Of a stretch of DNA of 64,000 nt, positions 35,922-46,596 are shown one piece after another. Below the pieces are notes generated by a model. It was not told the DNA's origin, ran no database searches, and saw only the letters and a program-made list of their open reading frames with translations. Source of the stretch: Aureimonas sp. OT7 (GTDB lineage: Bacteria > Pseudomonadota > Alphaproteobacteria > Rhizobiales > Rhizobiaceae); contig NZ_CP062167.1 in the NCBI RefSeq assembly GCF_014844055.1, forward strand, positions 3,199,501 through 3,263,500. The letters are read 5' to 3'. The first letter of the stretch is position 1, and each line of letters starts with the position of its first letter. Made by a program: the position numbers and the translations under genes.

Positions 35922-36612
35922 ATGCCCCCCGCGATTGCGGCTCGCCTTGGCCGCGGGGCATCCAGATATTGCGCGCCAGGAAATGGCCGGTCAGCGCAAA
36001 CCCGTCGACCAGGTCGCTCCAGCCCGGCGCTTCGCCGGTGAAAAGGCAACGCGGCAGCGGCAGCAGCCGGTCTGCCCACGGCGCGCCCGCGGCTTGCGTC
36101 ACCGCCCGGCCGGTGCGCGGCGATACATAGGCAAGGCCCTCGACGGCCCCGGTCAACGCACAGGCCGAGAGATCGAGCCCAAGCCCGAGTTCGTCCAGCA
36201 AGGCCAGTTCGAACCCCAGCATCATGCCACCGGCAAGACGGCAATCCTGGAGGTTCGGAAGCATTGTCAGACATGCCTCGTACAGGCGCTCGTGCGGATC
36301 GCGCTCCGCAAGCAGGCGGATGTGAGCGGCAAGCAGTTGCACGCCCTGCAGCGCCAGCGCGCTTTCCATGAAGGCGGCGGCGCGCATCTCGATTGGCTCG
36401 ACGGTCAGCGTGCCCAGATGCTCGTCCAGCCGGGCACGCCAGTTGGCCTCCACCCGGTTGCCCGGTTGCAGCACCGGTTGCTGGCGCCGGGACCGGCCGC
36501 CGCGGACCAGGCCTAGATGCCGGCCCCGCGTACGCGTCATCACTTCGGCGACCACGCTGGTTTCGCCGTGGCGGCGCACCCCCAGTATGATCGCCTCTTC
36601 GCGCCATTCCAT
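35875..36612 (-). CDS. recO: DNA repair protein RecO
   Basis: A 245-residue RecO. The N-terminal OB-fold begins MEWREEAIILGVRRHGETSV and GRHLGLVRGG; the middle has ESALALQGVQLLAAHIRLLAERDPHERLY and FELALLDELGLGLDLSACALTG. RecO loads RecA onto SSB-coated DNA with RecR. It starts 31 bases after era, as the last gene of the long cluster, and overlaps the convergent phosphatase gene by 47 bases. Confidence 0.92.
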   Translation of the reverse strand: MEWREEAIILGVRRHGETSVVAEVMTRTRGRHLGLVRGGRSRRQQPVLQPGNRVEANWRARLDEHLGTLTVEPIEMRAAAFMESALALQGVQLLAAHIRLLAERDPHERLYEACLTMLPNLQDCRLAGGMMLGFELALLDELGLGLDLSACALTGAVEGLAYVSPRTGRAVTQAAGAPWADRLLPLPRCLFTGEAPGWSDLVDGFALTGHFLARNIWMPRGQGEPQSRGAFIAALERALRAAVAE

Positions 36613-36643
36613 GAGCGTTCGGTCCGATGGACGGATGGATGGC

Positions 36644-37582
36644 TCAGGACGAGAAGTCCAGCCCCATCTCACGGTAGCGCTCCGGATCGTCGCTCCAGTG
36701 CTCGCGCACCTTGACGAACAGGAACAGGTGGATTTTCTGGTCGGCCGCCTCGGCGATCTCGGTACGGGCCGCCTGCCCGATCGCCTTGATCGTCTCGCCC
36801 TTGCGGCCCAGCACGATGGCCTTCTGACTATCGCGCTCGACGTAGATGGTCTGCTCGATCCGCACCGAGCCATCCGGCCGCTGCTCCCACAATTCCGTCT
36901 CCACCGTCGAGGCGTAGGGGATTTCCTGATGCAGGCGCAGGAACAGCTTCTCGCGCGTGATCTCGGCGGCAAGCTGGCGCAACGGCAGGTCGGAGATCTG
37001 GTCTTCCGGATAGTACCAGGGCCCTTCCGGCAGCCGGTCCGCAAGCCAGTTCATCAGGTCGTCGCAGCCCGAGCCGGTCAACGCCGAGATCATGAAGACG
37101 CGCTCGAACGCGACGCGGGAGCTGAGATCCTGCGTCAGCGCCAGCAGGTTCTCGCGCTTGATGCGATCCACCTTGTTGAGCAGAAGCACGACCGGGCGCC
37201 GGCTGTCCTTGAGGCGCTCGACGATCGTCTCGACGTCGGGCGAAACGCCACGCTCCGCATCGACGATGGCAAGCACCAGATCGGCATCCTTGGCGCCGCC
37301 CCATGCCGTGCGCACCATGGCCCTGTCCAGCCGCCGACGCGGCTGGAACACGCCCGGCGTATCCACGAAGACGATCTGGGTGCGGTTGCGGATGGCGATG
37401 CCGCGCACGAGAGCGCGCGTCGTCTGGACCTTGTGGGTGACGATCGACACCTTGGTGCCGACGAGCTGGTTCACGAGGGTCGACTTGCCGGCGTTCGGGG
37501 CGCCGATCAGCGCCACGAAGCCCGAGCGCGTGGGCGCCGTTTCGATTGTGGCGTCGCCGCCCGAGGTCTGTTCCTCAGTCAA
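36644..37582 (-). CDS. era: GTPase Era
   Basis: A 312-residue Era with G1 GAPNAGKST (27-35), G3 DTPG, G4 NKVD and a C-terminal KH domain (AIVLGRKGETIKAIGQAAR). Era binds the 3' end of 16S rRNA in 30S maturation. The first 20 residues are a polar extension not present in the shortest family members. It lies between rnc and recO, the common rnc-era-recO order. Confidence 0.97.
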   Translation of the reverse strand: MTEEQTSGGDATIETAPTRSGFVALIGAPNAGKSTLVNQLVGTKVSIVTHKVQTTRALVRGIAIRNRTQIVFVDTPGVFQPRRRLDRAMVRTAWGGAKDADLVLAIVDAERGVSPDVETIVERLKDSRRPVVLLLNKVDRIKRENLLALTQDLSSRVAFERVFMISALTGSGCDDLMNWLADRLPEGPWYYPEDQISDLPLRQLAAEITREKLFLRLHQEIPYASTVETELWEQRPDGSVRIEQTIYVERDSQKAIVLGRKGETIKAIGQAARTEIAEAADQKIHLFLFVKVREHWSDDPERYREMGLDFSS

Positions 37583-37657
37583 TTCAGGAGTTCTCTTTCG
37601 ATCGATCTGTGTTCGGGAAGGATATCCCGCTTCGTCATGTCGGCATAGGGGCTGCCG

Positions 37658-38356
37658 TCAGCCCTTCGGCCAGATGCCTTCGCGGCGCAGGATCGTTTCG
37701 GCAGCCGCCGTTTCGGCCTGCCGCTTCGACCGCCCCTTGCCGGTCGCCGGGGCAATACCGTCGATGCTGGCCGATACCGTGAAAAGCGGTTCGTGGTCCG
37801 GCCCGCTCCGGTCGATCAGCGCGTAGACCGGCGGTCGGCCGACCTTCTGGTGCGCCCATTCCTGCAATTCGGTCTTTGGATCGCGCCGCGCCGAAGCTGG
37901 CGCCGTGACGCGGCTGCTCCAGTGCTTCATCACGAAGTCCCGCGCCGCGCCATAGCCATGCTCCAGATAGATGGCGGCGATCAACGCCTCCACCACGTCG
38001 GCACGGATGTTCCGCGTGCGTTGCGCCGCCAGTTTGGTCAACTCGCCCCCGTGGCGGATATACCGCCCCAGGCCGAGTTCGTCGGCGATGGCCGCGCATG
38101 TTTCCGCGGAGACGAGGAGGTTCAGGCGCAGCGAAAGCTCGCCCTCCGACGCCGTCGGAAATTCGTCGAAGAGGCGCTCCGCGATGGCGAGACCGAGCAC
38201 CCTGTCGCCCAGGAACTCCATACGCTCGTAATTGGCGTCGTCCCGCCCCTGCTTGAGGCTCGAATGCGTCAGGGCGAGCTCCAGCCGATGGCGATCCTTG
38301 AAGGACAGGCCGATCAGCTTTTCCAACCCGTCGAGGCCCTTGGTCAGCTCAACCAT
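37658..38356 (-). CDS. rnc: Ribonuclease III
   Basis: A 232-residue RNase III. The catalytic signature NYERMEFLGDRVLGL (42-56) and the second acidic cluster ADVVEALIAAIYLEHG are intact, followed by a double-strand RNA-binding domain ending GIAPATGKGRSKRQAETAAA. It processes rRNA and cuts structured mRNAs. It overlaps lepB by 13 bases. Confidence 0.97.
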   Translation of the reverse strand: MVELTKGLDGLEKLIGLSFKDRHRLELALTHSSLKQGRDDANYERMEFLGDRVLGLAIAERLFDEFPTASEGELSLRLNLLVSAETCAAIADELGLGRYIRHGGELTKLAAQRTRNIRADVVEALIAAIYLEHGYGAARDFVMKHWSSRVTAPASARRDPKTELQEWAHQKVGRPPVYALIDRSGPDHEPLFTVSASIDGIAPATGKGRSKRQAETAAAETILRREGIWPKG

Positions 38357-39072
38357 GTGAAGAAACGTTCGATCCGCAGGTCGGACGGCCAGCGCCAGAA
38401 CTTCAGGGCCCAGTCGCCATCGAGCGAGAAGAAGATGATCTGCGCCTTGCCGACGAGGTTTTCGAAGGGCACGTAACCGACGCTGCCACGGCTGTCGTCG
38501 GAGTTGTCCCGATTATCGCCCATCATGAAGTAATGGCCGGCAGGCACCACGAATTCGCGGGTGTTGTCCGCCATCGTCGTGGTCTTGTCGAGCGTCATGT
38601 AGCTGACGCCGTTGGGCAGCGTCTCGCGATACTGGGGCACCTCGATGCCGTTCGCCTCGACGAAGAAGCCCGCGGGCTCCTTCGGTACGGCGGTGCCGTT
38701 GATATAGAGCACACCGTCGCGCATCTGCACCGTATCGCCCGGCAGGCCGATCAGCCGCTTGATGAAGTCGACATCCGTGTCGGACGGCTTGCGGAACACG
38801 ATGACGTCGCCGCGCTCCGGCTCCGACCCCAGGATACGGCCGTCGAACAGGTCGGGCGAGAATGGTAGCGAATATTTCGAGTAGCCGTAGCTCCATTTGG
38901 TGACGAGCACGTAGTCGCCCACCAGGAGTGTCGGGATCATGGAACCGGATGGAATCGAGAATGGCTGCAGCAGCACCGTGCGGATGACGAGCGCCAGCGC
39001 CACCGCCTGGACCACGGCGATGACCACCTCGACGAAGCTGGACGATTCCTTTTTTGCGGCCCGTTCAGCCAT
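38344..39072 (-). CDS. lepB: Signal peptidase I
   Basis: A 242-residue inner-membrane protease. One N-terminal membrane segment (VEVVIAVVQAVALALVIRTVLL), then the catalytic Ser44 in IPSGSMIPTLL and Lys105 in FIKRLIGLPGD; MGDNRDNSDDSRGSVGYVP completes the site. It removes signal peptides from exported proteins, such as the porins and LivK in this window. It overlaps rnc by 13 bases. Confidence 0.96.
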   Translation of the reverse strand: MAERAAKKESSSFVEVVIAVVQAVALALVIRTVLLQPFSIPSGSMIPTLLVGDYVLVTKWSYGYSKYSLPFSPDLFDGRILGSEPERGDVIVFRKPSDTDVDFIKRLIGLPGDTVQMRDGVLYINGTAVPKEPAGFFVEANGIEVPQYRETLPNGVSYMTLDKTTTMADNTREFVVPAGHYFMMGDNRDNSDDSRGSVGYVPFENLVGKAQIIFFSLDGDWALKFWRWPSDLRIERFFTWLS

Positions 39073-39177
39073 CTCGGTTTACCTCGATACATCGTGTGCA
39101 GGGGCGGAAACCTCCGCCATGTCGCAGAATTTCCCATGGTCTAAAGTGTTGTCGGTTTCAGGGCAATCGGCTGGCGG

Positions 39178-39579
39178 TCATCGCGTCGGCAGCGCCTCGA
39201 TGATGACGAAGGCCTGCGCCAGCGGATAATCGTCCGTTATGGTCAAGTGGATGGCTGCTTCCATGCCGTCCGGCAGAAGCTTCGCCAGGCGTTCGGCCGC
39301 CCCGCCCGTCAACTGCATCGTCGGCTTGCCGGACGGCGCATTGACGACGCCCATGTCGCGCCAGAAGACACCCTGGGACAGCCCCGTGCCCAGCGCCTTT
39401 GCACAGGCCTCCTTGGCGGCGAATCGCTTGGCGTAGGAGGCCGCCCTCAGGGTGCGCCCGTTGGACTTGCGCCGTTCGACGTCGGTGAAGACGCGCGCTT
39501 CGAATCGGGTGCCGTGGCGCGCCAGCGTCGCCTCCACGCGGCGGATATCGATCAGGTCGCTGCCGATGCCGATGATCAT
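39178..39579 (-). CDS. acpS: Holo-[acyl-carrier-protein] synthase
   Basis: A 133-residue AcpS that transfers phosphopantetheine from CoA to acyl carrier protein. [13 protein letters not shown] with the metal Asp and [16 protein letters not shown] with the metal Glu are complete. The ATG at 39579 overlaps the DUF2062 stop as ATGA. The frame is open for 156 more codons upstream but only as an out-of-frame reading of DUF2062. Confidence 0.95.
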   Translation of the reverse strand: MIIGIGSDLIDIRRVEATLARHGTRFEARVFTDVERRKSNGRTLRAASYAKRFAAKEACAKALGTGLSQGVFWRDMGVVNAPSGKPTMQLTGGAAERLAKLLPDGMEAAIHLTITDDYPLAQAFVIIEALPTR

Positions 39580-40118
39580 GCCTGCCTCGGTCCTCCCTTG
39601 CGACGGTTCGCCTGATAGCCTTTCACGGCAGTGTAGAGAATGAAGTAGGCCAGTACCGCGAAAAGCGCGCCGAGGATCAGCGACCCGATCAGCATGGGTT
39701 CGAGATAGGGCTTCCATATGGCCGCGACGTCCATCGAGGACAGGGCTTCGCCGATGCCCTTGCGGCCCCCCTCCGCGCCTTGCGTCCCGATCAGCAGCCG
39801 GCCGACCTCGTAGGTGCCGGCCCAGATCATGGGGAAGGTCAGCGGATTGGCGACTGCCGTGCCCAACGCCGCCGCCGCCATGTTGCCGGAGATGCAGTAG
39901 GCGATGGCCAGCGCCATCAGGATATGTCCGCCGAGAATCGGGCTGAACGCCGCGAAGACGCCGGCCGAGAAGCCGGCCGCGATGGCGTGCGGCGTCGCCT
40001 TGAGCCGCAGCACGCGCTTCTTGAAATAGCGCATCGACCGCCCCCACGAGCGCCGGGGCCAGAGGAAGAGCCTCAGCCTGCCCCGGAACGTTTCGGGTTT
40101 ACGGCGGCGGAACAGCAT
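39576..40118 (-). CDS. DUF2062 domain protein
   Basis: A 180-residue protein with a basic N-terminus and the DUF2062 core: [20 protein letters not shown], a second hydrophobic stretch, [17 protein letters not shown] and a last membrane segment ([19 protein letters not shown]). It is an inner-membrane protein of unknown function. It lies 11 bases after pyrE and overlaps acpS by ATGA. Confidence 0.88.
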   Translation of the reverse strand: MLFRRRKPETFRGRLRLFLWPRRSWGRSMRYFKKRVLRLKATPHAIAAGFSAGVFAAFSPILGGHILMALAIAYCISGNMAAAALGTAVANPLTFPMIWAGTYEVGRLLIGTQGAEGGRKGIGEALSSMDVAAIWKPYLEPMLIGSLILGALFAVLAYFILYTAVKGYQANRRKGGPRQA

Positions 40119-40129
40119 GGAGCGGCGAC

Positions 40130-40708
40130 CTAGAGAGACCGGCTGCCGGGCTTGACCGGCGGGATCGCGGCAAGCTCGGGCGGCAGGGCGTCGACCGGAT
40201 AGGCCGGCACCTCGTATTGCGCCAGCGCGATCAACGGTACGCCCACATCCACCTTGCCGGCCGACCGATCGATGACGCAGGCGGCGGCGACCACCTCGAC
40301 GCCGATGTCCTGCAGCGCCTCGATCGTCTCGCGGATCGACAGCCCGGTCGAGACGATGTCCTCCACGATGACGACGCGGGCGCCGGGAGCCACCTCGAAG
40401 CGGCGCAGGCGGAAACGGCCGTTCTCGCGCTCGACATAGATGGCTGGCGGGCCGAGATGGCGCGACGTCTCGTAGGCGGGAATCAGGCCGCCGACGGCGG
40501 GCCCGACAATATAGTCGATCTGCCCGGGCACCGCCGCGCGTATCTTGTCGGCCAGCGCCCGGCAGAGACGCTCCGTCAGGTCGGGATGCATGAAGACGCG
40601 CGCCTTCTGCAGGAAGATCGGGCTCCGCAAGCCGGAGGTCAGGATGAAATGTCCCTCCAGATAGGCGCCCGCCTTGCGGAAGATTTCGATGACTTCGGAC
40701 TGGTCCAC
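40130..40708 (-). CDS. pyrE: Orotate phosphoribosyltransferase
   Basis: A 192-residue PyrE. The PRPP motif is [21 protein letters not shown], and the N-terminal helix [26 protein letters not shown] is that of the alphaproteobacterial type. The start is GTG 40708 (MDQSEV...), with AGGA about eight bases upstream; the frame is open for 38 codons more, without an ATG supported by a ribosome site. It makes orotidine 5'-phosphate. It follows rsh by 29 bases. Confidence 0.95.
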   Translation of the reverse strand: MDQSEVIEIFRKAGAYLEGHFILTSGLRSPIFLQKARVFMHPDLTERLCRALADKIRAAVPGQIDYIVGPAVGGLIPAYETSRHLGPPAIYVERENGRFRLRRFEVAPGARVVIVEDIVSTGLSIRETIEALQDIGVEVVAAACVIDRSAGKVDVGVPLIALAQYEVPAYPVDALPPELAAIPPVKPGSRSL

Positions 40709-40737
40709 GGGAGTTCCTGCCTGTTCCTGTTGCCGTC

Positions 40738-42954
40738 TCACCCGTTCACGCGGACGACATCCGTCACGCAGGCCTTGCCGCGCAACTGGTTCAGCGTACG
40801 GTTGAGATGCTGGAGGTTCCATACCTCAAGGTCGATCAGCATGACAGCGATATCCGGAGCGGAGGATACCGTTTCTAGCCCGCTGATATTGGCGTCGTTC
40901 AACGCCGTCGTCTCGGCGATCTCGGCGAGTGCCCCGGGCTCGTTCAAGGCCGATATCCGGATGCGGGCCGGAAAGCGCATGGTCATCTCGGCGTCGAGGT
41001 CCCAGCGGATGTCCACCCAGCGCTCCGGCTCGTCCTCGAAGGCGGCCAGCGCGGGAGACTGGATGGGATAGATGGTGATGCCCTTGCCCGGCTCCATGAT
41101 GCCGATGATGCGGTCTCCCGGCACGGCCCCATCCGGACCGAAATGCACGGGCATGTCGTCCCCCACGCCGCGAATGGGAAGGGCTCCGCCATTGGCCTCG
41201 CCCTCGCCGCCTTCGCCGGGAATGCGGAAGATCATGCCGGTGGCGCTGCGCAGGCTGAACCATCCCCGCTCGTCGGACTTGAGGCCGTGGCGCGCGGCGC
41301 GGGTATCCTGAAAATCGGGATGCACCGCGCGCAGCACGTCCGCCGAGGCGATCTCGCCGCGTCCCACCGCCGCAAGCGCATCCTCGACGTCCTTGTGCCC
41401 CAGCTTGCCGAGATAGGGTTTCAGCCCATCGCGGGAGAAACTCTTGCCGGCGCGCTGGAAGCTGCGTTCCAGGATCTGCTGGCCGAGGCCGGAATATTGC
41501 TTGCGGATCGCCAGCCGGGTCGCGCGGCGGATGGCAGCGCGCGCCTTGCCGGTGACGGCGATGGATTCCCAGGCCTGAGGCGGCGTCGCGGCCTTGGAGC
41601 GGATGATCTCCACCTCGTCGCCATTGGCCAGTTCGGTGACGAGCGGCATGATGCGGCCGTCGATCTTGCAGCCGACGCAGGTATCCCCGACATCGGTATG
41701 CACGGCATAAGCGAAATCGATGGGCGTCGCGCCGCGCGGCAGCGAGATGAGCCGGCCCTTCGGAGTGAAGCAGAAGACCTGGTCCTGGAAGAGTTCCAGC
41801 TTGGTGTTTTCCAGGAATTCTTCCGGCGTGTCGCCCTGATTGAGAAGCTCGATCGTGCGGCGCAGCCAGGCATAGGCGCTGGACTCGTTCGACAGCCGCA
41901 TATCCTGCTCGTCGCCGTCGATTCCGTCCTTGTAGAGCTCGTGCGCGGCGATTCCGTATTCGGCAATGTCGTGCATCGCGCGCGTGCGGATCTGAAGCTC
42001 CACGCGCTGGCGCGACGGGCCGACGATGGTCGTATGCAGGGAGCGGTAGCCATTCTGCTTGGGTATCGAGATGTAGTCCTTGAAGCGGCCGGGCACCATC
42101 GGCCAGGTCCGATGGACGATACCGAGGGTGCGGTAGCAATCCTCTTCCGTCTCGACCAGCACGCGGAAGCCGAAAATGTCCGACAACTGCTCCAGCGACA
42201 GGGCCTTGCGCTGCATCTTGGAGAAGACGGAATAGGGCTTCTTCTGCCGGCCGGAGACATCGGCCTCGATGCCGTTCTCCGCCAGCTTGTCGGACAGGAC
42301 GCGCTCGATCTCGTCGATGGTCCCGGCATGCTTTTCCTTCAGCTCTTCGAGCCGTGCGGTCACCGTCTCGTAGGCTTCGAGATTGAGATGGCGGAAGGAC
42401 AGGTTCTCGAGTTCCTCGCGCATGTCCTGCATGCCCATGCGGCCGGCCAGCGGCGCATAGATATCCATCGTCTCCTGCGCGATGCGGGCTCGCTTCTCGG
42501 GCCGCATGACGCCCAGCGTACGCATGTTGTGGAGGCGATCGGCGAGCTTGACGAGCAGCACGCGGATATCGTCCGCGATGGCCAGCAGCAGCTTGCGCAG
42601 GTTCTCGGCCTGCTCGGCCTTCTTGCTGACGAGTTCCAGCCGCTTGAGCTTGGTCAGCCCCTCGACGAGCTGGCCGATCTTGGAGCCGAAAAGCTGGTCG
42701 ATCTCCTTGCGGGTGGCGTCGGTATCCTCAATCGTGTCGTGCAGCAGGGCCACGGCGATGGTGGCCTCGTCGAGGTGCAGATCGGTCAGGATCGCCGCCA
42801 CTTCCAGCGGATGCGAGAAATACGGGTCGCCGCTGGCGCGCTTCTGCGATCCATGCTTCTGCATGGCATAGACATAGGCCCTGTTCAGCAACGCCTCGTC
42901 GAGATCCGGCTTGTAGGCCGCGACACGTTCGACGAGTTCATACTGACGCATCAT
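40738..42954 (-). CDS. rsh: Bifunctional (p)ppGpp synthetase/hydrolase (RSH)
   Basis: A 738-residue RelA/SpoT homologue, the only one in the window. The hydrolase part has the HD motif in ALLHDTIED; the synthetase region has [22 protein letters not shown]. Then come the TGS domain ([28 protein letters not shown]) and a C-terminal ACT domain. Keeping both the HD and synthetase motifs fits the single bifunctional Rel common in alphaproteobacteria. Start ATG at 42954 or 42951. rpoZ precedes it by 135 bases. Confidence 0.96.
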   Translation of the reverse strand: MMRQYELVERVAAYKPDLDEALLNRAYVYAMQKHGSQKRASGDPYFSHPLEVAAILTDLHLDEATIAVALLHDTIEDTDATRKEIDQLFGSKIGQLVEGLTKLKRLELVSKKAEQAENLRKLLLAIADDIRVLLVKLADRLHNMRTLGVMRPEKRARIAQETMDIYAPLAGRMGMQDMREELENLSFRHLNLEAYETVTARLEELKEKHAGTIDEIERVLSDKLAENGIEADVSGRQKKPYSVFSKMQRKALSLEQLSDIFGFRVLVETEEDCYRTLGIVHRTWPMVPGRFKDYISIPKQNGYRSLHTTIVGPSRQRVELQIRTRAMHDIAEYGIAAHELYKDGIDGDEQDMRLSNESSAYAWLRRTIELLNQGDTPEEFLENTKLELFQDQVFCFTPKGRLISLPRGATPIDFAYAVHTDVGDTCVGCKIDGRIMPLVTELANGDEVEIIRSKAATPPQAWESIAVTGKARAAIRRATRLAIRKQYSGLGQQILERSFQRAGKSFSRDGLKPYLGKLGHKDVEDALAAVGRGEIASADVLRAVHPDFQDTRAARHGLKSDERGWFSLRSATGMIFRIPGEGGEGEANGGALPIRGVGDDMPVHFGPDGAVPGDRIIGIMEPGKGITIYPIQSPALAAFEDEPERWVDIRWDLDAEMTMRFPARIRISALNEPGALAEIAETTALNDANISGLETVSSAPDIAVMLIDLEVWNLQHLNRTLNQLRGKACVTDVVRVNG

Positions 42955-43089
42955 GGCAGGCGCATTTCCGTGAAGCTGACGACGACAAAGAGGGCGCGCC
43001 GAACGTGCCGGCCGCGCCCTCTTTCATATAGGTTCTCCAAGGGGTGCACCGAAAGCCCCAATCGAGCGTAATCCGGCGCCGGAACCCTA

Positions 43090-43488
43090 TCAGTAGTCGT
43101 CGTTCTTCTCGGGTGGGACGAGACCTTCGATACCGGCCAGGAGATCGTCCTCGGACATGCGGTCGAAGGTGATCGTCTCGACTTCGTCGGCATCGGCCTC
43201 GGCGATGACCGGCTGGGCCTGCGTGCCCGGCGCCGGAGCTGCCGTCTCGGGCTCGTCCACCTCGACATGCTTCTGCAGCGAGTGGATGAGGTCTTCCTTC
43301 AGGTCGCCGGGCGACAAGGTCTCGTCGGCGATCTCGCGCAGGGCGACAACCGGGTTCTTGTCGTTGTCGCGGTCGACCGTGATCGGCTGACCCTGCGAAA
43401 TCTGGCGAGCGCGGTGACTGGCAAGCAGGACGAGTTCGAAGCGGTTCTCGACCTTGTCGACGCAATCTTCTACGGTGACGCGGGCCAT
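43090..43488 (-). CDS. rpoZ: RNA polymerase omega subunit
   Basis: A 132-residue omega. The core [20 protein letters not shown] and [15 protein letters not shown] is canonical, followed by an acidic C-terminal tail. The start at 43488 is preceded by GAGGAGACAG, a good ribosome site; a frame open from 43506 would add six residues. It comes before rsh, as in many proteobacteria. Confidence 0.96.
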   Translation of the reverse strand: MARVTVEDCVDKVENRFELVLLASHRARQISQGQPITVDRDNDKNPVVALREIADETLSPGDLKEDLIHSLQKHVEVDEPETAAPAPGTQAQPVIAEADADEVETITFDRMSEDDLLAGIEGLVPPEKNDDY

Positions 43489-43605
43489 GCCTGTCTCCTC
43501 GATCAAGGGGATTTACGGGTTGAAGCTGCACCCTTTAACGACTTGACAAAGGCAATACAAGGGCATGCCGCCGCAGTGCACGAAAACCCTCGCCAATCCT
43601 TGCTT

Positions 43606-43619
43606 GTTGACAAGTCAAC
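43606..43619. promoter_or_regulatory. Short palindrome in the rpoZ/NYN divergent spacer
   Basis: GTTGAC and GTCAAC flank two A. It overlaps a TTGACA that looks like a -35 box for the NYN gene, but no good -10 lies at 17 bases. The 250-base spacer (43489-43738) holds no other feature that I see. Confidence 0.35.
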
Positions 43620-43738
43620 GATGCAGTTGGCAAGCCACGGATTAACGGCTATCGTTCAGGCGCTTCCGGCAAGTCATGTGCGCATGGCACCGGATGCAGC
43701 AAAGATTTCAACCAAGACATTTTCATGACGAAGGACTT

Positions 43739-44338
43739 ATGCACGTATTCGACTCCCGCGAAAAGATCGCTCTTTTCATCGATGGCGCCAACCTTTACGC
43801 CACATCGCGCAACCTCGGCTTCGACATCGATTACAAGAAGCTTCTGGTCGCGTTCCAGAAGCGGGGATACCTGCTCCGCGCCTACTACTACACGGCGCTT
43901 GTGGAAGATCAGGAATATTCATCCATCCGGCCGCTGGTCGACTGGCTCGACTATAACGGCTACAAGGTCGTAACCAAGCCGGCGCGCGAATTCACCGATT
44001 CTACGGGTCGTCGCAAGATCAAGGGCAACATGGACATCGAGCTTGCGCTCAATGCCATGGAGCTGGTGGAGACGGTGGATCATTTCGTGCTGTTTTCCGG
44101 CGACGGGGACTTCCGTTCCCTGGTGGCGGCGTTGCAGCGCAAGGGGCGCAAGGTCTCTGTCGTCTCCACGCTGGTCTCCAATCCGCCGATGGTCTCGGAC
44201 GATCTGCGCCGCCACGCCGACCACTTCATCGACCTGAATTCCCTCCGCGCCGAAGTCGGCCGCAATCCCGCCGAGCGCGAAGCGCGGCTGGCGCGCCGCG
44301 CCGAGGCGGAAGCCGATCTCGACGACGACGCCGACTGA
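43739..44338 (+). CDS. NYN domain protein (LabA/DUF88 family)
   Basis: A 199-residue PIN-like nuclease domain protein. Acidic metal residues sit in ALFIDGANLYATSRN, GNMDIELALNAM and LFSGDGDFRSLVAALQ. The family comprises predicted RNases. The C-terminus is rich in Ala, Arg and Glu and ends in Asp repeats. The ATG at 43739 has AAGGA just upstream. It lies divergent to rpoZ and 7 bases before the uracil-DNA glycosylase gene. Confidence 0.9.
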   Translation: MHVFDSREKIALFIDGANLYATSRNLGFDIDYKKLLVAFQKRGYLLRAYYYTALVEDQEYSSIRPLVDWLDYNGYKVVTKPAREFTDSTGRRKIKGNMDIELALNAMELVETVDHFVLFSGDGDFRSLVAALQRKGRKVSVVSTLVSNPPMVSDDLRRHADHFIDLNSLRAEVGRNPAEREARLARRAEAEADLDDDAD

Positions 44339-44345
44339 GCGCTTC

Positions 44346-45080
44346 ATGCAGCTGGACGACCTGCCCGCCGCCGCGCATCCGGCGCCGGACTGCCCCATCT
44401 GCCCGCGTCTCGCCGCCTTCCGGCACGAGTGGCAGGCGCGCGAGCCGACATGGTTCAACGCGCCTGTTCCCCCTTTCATGCCGGTGAACGGGGCGGCGTC
44501 GGTCCGCCTGCTGATCTCCGGCCTTGCGCCGGGCCTTCGGGGCGCGAACCGAACCGGGCGCCCCTTCACCGGCGACTACGCCGGCGACCTGCTCTATTCC
44601 ACGTTGAAGTCATTCGGTTTCGCCCAGGGCACCTTCGAGGCGCGGCCGGACGACACCCTGGAGCTGGTGGAAACCGCAATCGCGAACGGCGTGCGCTGCG
44701 TTCCGCCGCAGAACAAGCCGACCGGGCCGGAGATCAACAACTGCCGCCGCTTCCTGATGCCGGTGGTGGCGGCGATGCCCAATCTGCGAGTCATCGTGAC
44801 GCTGGGCCGAATCGCGCACGAGACGACGCTTCGGGCCCTCGGCGCGCGGATGGCCGATGCGCCATTCTCGCATGGGGGATCAGCGGACGTGGGCGGCTAT
44901 ACGATCATATCGAGCTATCATTGCTCCCGCTACAACACCAATACCGGGCGCCTGACGGAAGAGATGTTCCACGCCGTCTTTGCCCGGGCGCGGTCCGCGC
45001 TCGACTCTGTTCCCAAGGTCAATCCGCGCGTGCCTGCTTCATCAGGCGCTGCTTCTGGCGGTTCCAGTCGCGCTCCTTGA
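44346..45080 (+). CDS. Uracil-DNA glycosylase, family 5 (UdgB type)
   Basis: A 244-residue Fe-S uracil-DNA glycosylase. It has the cluster cysteines DCPICPRL (C16, C19) and, later, [19 protein letters not shown]; the active site is [20 protein letters not shown], and a late [15 protein letters not shown] segment is typical. This fits family 5 (UdgB), which lacks the usual polar catalytic residue and removes uracil, hypoxanthine or ethenocytosine. Its last 62 bases overlap the convergent smpB, and the final 20 residues are variable. Confidence 0.87.
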   Translation: MQLDDLPAAAHPAPDCPICPRLAAFRHEWQAREPTWFNAPVPPFMPVNGAASVRLLISGLAPGLRGANRTGRPFTGDYAGDLLYSTLKSFGFAQGTFEARPDDTLELVETAIANGVRCVPPQNKPTGPEINNCRRFLMPVVAAMPNLRVIVTLGRIAHETTLRALGARMADAPFSHGGSADVGGYTIISSYHCSRYNTNTGRLTEEMFHAVFARARSALDSVPKVNPRVPASSGAASGGSSRAP

Positions 45081-45498
45081 TGGTCTCGCGCTTGTCGGGC
45101 GCGTTCTTGCCCCGGGCCACGGCCAGCTCCAACTTCGCCATACCGCGGTCGTTGAAGTAGAGCCGCAGGGGCACCAGCGTCATGCCATCGCGCTGGACAG
45201 CGCCGGCCAACCGGTTGCGCTGAGTCTTGTGGACGAGCAGCTTGCGGCGTCGCTTCGGCTCATGGTTGAAGCGGTTGGCCTGCAGATATTCGGGCACGAA
45301 GGAATTGATGAGCCATATCTCACCGCCCTCCTCCGTCGCGTAGGACTCCGCGATGGTGGCCTTGCCCAGACGCAGCGACTTGACCTCCGTTCCCGTCAGG
45401 ACGAGTCCGGCCTCGAGCGTATCCATGATCTCGTAGTGAAACCGAGCCTTGCGGTTTTCGGCCACGGTATTCGATTTCTGTTCCTTCGCCTTGGCCAT
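45019..45498 (-). CDS. smpB: SsrA-binding protein SmpB
   Basis: A 159-residue SmpB. It carries [49 protein letters not shown] and the basic C-terminal tail [20 protein letters not shown]. SmpB brings tmRNA to stalled ribosomes. The ATG at 45498 gives the usual N-terminus; 16 further codons are open upstream without support. It follows dapA and overlaps the glycosylase gene by 62 bases tail to tail. Confidence 0.96.
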   Translation of the reverse strand: MAKAKEQKSNTVAENRKARFHYEIMDTLEAGLVLTGTEVKSLRLGKATIAESYATEEGGEIWLINSFVPEYLQANRFNHEPKRRRKLLVHKTQRNRLAGAVQRDGMTLVPLRLYFNDRGMAKLELAVARGKNAPDKRETIKERDWNRQKQRLMKQARAD

Positions 45499-45517
45499 AT
45501 CTCGCTTCAGTCTCGAA

Positions 45518-45538
45518 AGGGCCGGCAATGCCGGCCCT
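45518..45538 (-). terminator. Terminator-like hairpin between dapA and smpB
   Basis: Arms AGGGCCGGCA and TGCCGGCCCT lie almost back to back; on the minus strand the stem runs into CCCTTTC. The T run is short, so it may only partly end dapA transcription before smpB. Confidence 0.6.
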
Positions 45539-45589
45539 GTGTCCATCTGGTCTGGTATCTAAATGGGGTTCCGGCCCGGGCGGGTCAAA

Positions 45590-46471
45590 TCAGTTGATCA
45601 GCCCGGCATGGCGCAGGGCCGCGTCGATGGCCTCTTCCGTCTGCCGCTCGATCGGCAGCAGCGGCGAACGCAGATGGTTGCGGATCTTGCCAAGACGCTC
45701 CAGCGCATATTTCGGGCCACCGGGATTCGGCTCGATGAACATCGCCTTGTGCAGCGGCATCAGCTTGTCCTGGTAGGTCAGAGCCGCGGCGAAATCTCCC
45801 GCCAGGCATGCGTTCTGGAACTCGGCGCAGAGCCGTGGCGCGACATTGGCCGTGACCGAGATACAGCCATGGCCGCCATGGGCGTTGAAGCCGAGCGCCG
45901 TTGCATCCTCGCCCGAGAGCTGGATGAAGTCCGGGCCCATCGCGTGCCGCTGCTCGGAGACGCGATCGATCTTCGCCGTTGCGTCCTTGACGCCGACGAT
46001 GTTGGAAAAATCCTTGGCCAGGCGCGCCATCGTCTCGACGCTCATGTCGATGACGGAGCGCGGCGGAATGTTGTAGATGACGATGGGCAGGTCGACGGCC
46101 CGGGCGATCGCGGCATAATGGGCATAGAGCCCGCGTTGGTTTGGCTTGTTGTAATAGGGCGTCACGACGAGCACGCCATCGGCCCCGGCTCCTTGCGCGA
46201 AGCGCGCGAGATCGACTGCCTCGACCGTATTGTTGGAGCCCGCGCCGGCCATCACCGGCACCCGGCCGGCGGCCACCTCGACACAGATTTCCACGACGCG
46301 CTTGTGTTCGGCATGGGTCAGCGTGGGGCTTTCGCCGGTCGTGCCGACAGGCACCAGCCCGTGGCTACCCTCGGCGATCTGCCATTCGACGAGCGTGCGA
46401 AAGCCCGCCTCGTCGAGGCTTCCATCTTCGTTGAACGGCGTTACGAGCGCCGTCATTGACCCCTTGAACAT
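45590..46471 (-). CDS. dapA: 4-hydroxy-tetrahydrodipicolinate synthase
   Basis: A 293-residue DapA for lysine and diaminopimelate synthesis. It has [41 protein letters not shown], the catalytic Tyr in IYNIPPRS and the Schiff-base Lys in [11 protein letters not shown]. The start is ATG 46471: GAGGAA at 46481-46486 is nine bases before it, but too close to the ATG at 46480. It is divergent from the lytic transglycosylase gene. Confidence 0.95.
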   Translation of the reverse strand: MFKGSMTALVTPFNEDGSLDEAGFRTLVEWQIAEGSHGLVPVGTTGESPTLTHAEHKRVVEICVEVAAGRVPVMAGAGSNNTVEAVDLARFAQGAGADGVLVVTPYYNKPNQRGLYAHYAAIARAVDLPIVIYNIPPRSVIDMSVETMARLAKDFSNIVGVKDATAKIDRVSEQRHAMGPDFIQLSGEDATALGFNAHGGHGCISVTANVAPRLCAEFQNACLAGDFAAALTYQDKLMPLHKAMFIEPNPGGPKYALERLGKIRNHLRSPLLPIERQTEEAIDAALRHAGLIN

Positions 46472-46596
46472 GACTGTCATTTCCTCTGCCGGCTCGCCCG
46501 GCAGCGGGCGCCGGCGCAGGGCGGAAACCGGCGGTCCCAAGCCCTATGCGTTGCGATTGGGCGCACCATAGTAAAGGGCAACTGGCTAAACAAGCG

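Noticed and set aside
41143..43071. 642-codon frame on the plus strand
   Set aside because: Antisense to rsh; composition is that of a shadow frame.
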